Assembly (NCBI GenBank): GCA_963752045.1 | Contig: CAVVWN010000014.1 | Location: forward strand, 62,001 to 126,000 | Direction: 5' to 3' | From: DATKDF01 sp963752045 | GTDB lineage: Bacteria > Acidobacteriota > Vicinamibacteria > Vicinamibacterales > SCN-69-37 | DNA: 64,000 bases | Shown: in pieces, positions 63,364 to 64,000 of the stretch | Position numbering within the stretch: position 1 is the stretch's first letter | How the letters are laid out: each line of letters starts with the position of its first letter | Program-made: the position numbers and the translations under genes | The notes under the pieces: model-generated | What the model was told of the DNA's origin: nothing | Database searches by the model: none | The model's input: the letters and a program-made list of their open reading frames with translations, nothing else

Positions 63364-63981
63364 GTGTCTATTCTGATCGCGGCACTCGGAGACTCCACGA
63401 CGGCCGGCACTCCCGGCTACCGATCGCCCGTCGAAGCGCCGCCTGATGGCGAGGGAAATCCGGTCAGTCAGTACGCCTACTGGCTGGTCGAGCAGCACCC
63501 CCAGTGGCGCGTGCTGAATCGAGGCGTCGACGGCGAGCGCAGCGACGAGGTGGCCGCGCGCTTCGATCGCGACGTCCTCTCGCGGCAACCGCACGTGCTC
63601 GTGGTGATCGCCGGCGTGAACGACGTCTATCAGGGCCGTCCGGTCGGGCACACCACGCGGCACCTGCGCGCGATCTACGACCGGGCGGCTGAAGCCGGCA
63701 TCCCGGTGGTCGCCGGATCCATCGTGCCCTACAACACGGCGACGCCCGAACAGAACGCGCGCATGCACGCCATCAACGCGTGGATCGCCGCCGAGGCCGC
63801 GAAGGATCCCAACCTGACGTTCGTCGACACGCGCGCGGCGGTCGCGTCGGCCGATGACCCGGACCAACTGGCCGGTTCCCCCGACGGCCTCCACCCCGAC
63901 GTCGACGGCTACCGCCGGATGGCCGACGCGATTGGACCCGCGGTCGCCGGGGCCCTCGCCGCCCGGGACATCTCAGCGTAG
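63364..63981 (+). CDS. SGNH/GDSL-family hydrolase
   Basis: A 205-residue esterase/lipase-like hydrolase with all four blocks: ALGDSTTAG (catalytic Ser near 10), NRGVDGERSDE, VIAGVNDVYQG, and the C-terminal DGLHPDVDGY with catalytic Asp and His. No signal peptide, so it acts in the cytoplasm or is exported another way. GTG 63364 has GAAGGA upstream and follows the dipeptidase by 11 nt, so they form an operon. Confidence 0.86.
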   Translation: MSILIAALGDSTTAGTPGYRSPVEAPPDGEGNPVSQYAYWLVEQHPQWRVLNRGVDGERSDEVAARFDRDVLSRQPHVLVVIAGVNDVYQGRPVGHTTRHLRAIYDRAAEAGIPVVAGSIVPYNTATPEQNARMHAINAWIAAEAAKDPNLTFVDTRAAVASADDPDQLAGSPDGLHPDVDGYRRMADAIGPAVAGALAARDISA

Positions 63982-64000
63982 CGGCCCGCGCTCCGTGCGC

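Overview
The window is a 64 kb, GC-rich (clearly above 60 percent), gene-dense chromosomal segment. Its gene repertoire points to an Acidobacteriota member of the Vicinamibacteria type. The signs are a PadR regulator coupled to an ADOP-type MacB/FtsX permease, a VPS10/sortilin-like propeller protein, giant secreted M14 peptidases, and a HTH-TM-FG-GAP membrane protein. Other signs are many GTG starts and near-leaderless start codons behind TANNNT hexamers. The taxonomic call is inference from gene content; no rRNA or tRNA gene was found.

Layout. 1-5.3 kb: a cobalamin riboswitch drives a TonB receptor and a translationally coupled BtuDCF-type importer. 5.3-8.8 kb (minus): HTH-TM-FG-GAP protein, MqnD (futalosine menaquinone route) and an IscS-type desulfurase. 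8.9-11.3 kb: VPS10-like propeller protein. 11.4-18.4 kb (minus): a complete SUF Fe-S assembly operon, rrf2-iscA-sufBCDS-sufT-sufU. 18.5-25.6 kb: MoeB-rhodanese fusion, RmuC, di-haem peroxidase, SIMPL protein, homoserine dehydrogenase coupled to a CaiB-type CoA-transferase, and a small unknown. 25.6-31.7 kb: metal homeostasis, with a DtxR regulator coupled to a beta-barrel protein and an amidohydrolase. Next comes a feo operon behind a triple half-site operator; it encodes a membrane-tethered DtxR-FeoA protein and a FeoB split into two overlapping genes. 31.8-33 kb: divergent queD/queC. 33-40.5 kb (minus): DUF4097-like protein, NagA, DUF5615-like protein, a deoxyhypusine-synthase homologue, FabI and a zinc-ribbon/Arg-Gly-rich protein, preceded by an S41 peptidase and a LolA-like protein. 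40.6-51.8 kb: a PQQ-propeller protein and a tiny ORF. They are followed by a minus-strand peptide/5-oxoproline-type operon: frameshifted M14 peptidase, hyuA, hyuB, MFS transporter, lipoprotein. 52-53.1 kb: an orphan DGQHR (DndB-like) protein. 53.3-64 kb: a second secreted M14 peptidase, OsmC, a PilB/GspE ATPase, PadR plus a frameshifted ADOP permease, an M19 dipeptidase and an SGNH hydrolase.

The most unusual material is intergenic and regulatory. At least six intergenic gaps carry 7-10 bp tandem repeats, each mostly with its own unit. Three of these gaps hold opposing arrays that could fold into very long hairpins. A perfect 14-bp-arm palindrome recurs near the suf genes. The feo operator and its membrane-anchored regulator, the TANNNT leaderless-like starts, and the orphan DGQHR and DHS genes also deserve follow-up. 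Two genes carry apparent +1 frameshifts, so either real decay or base-level assembly error must be considered.
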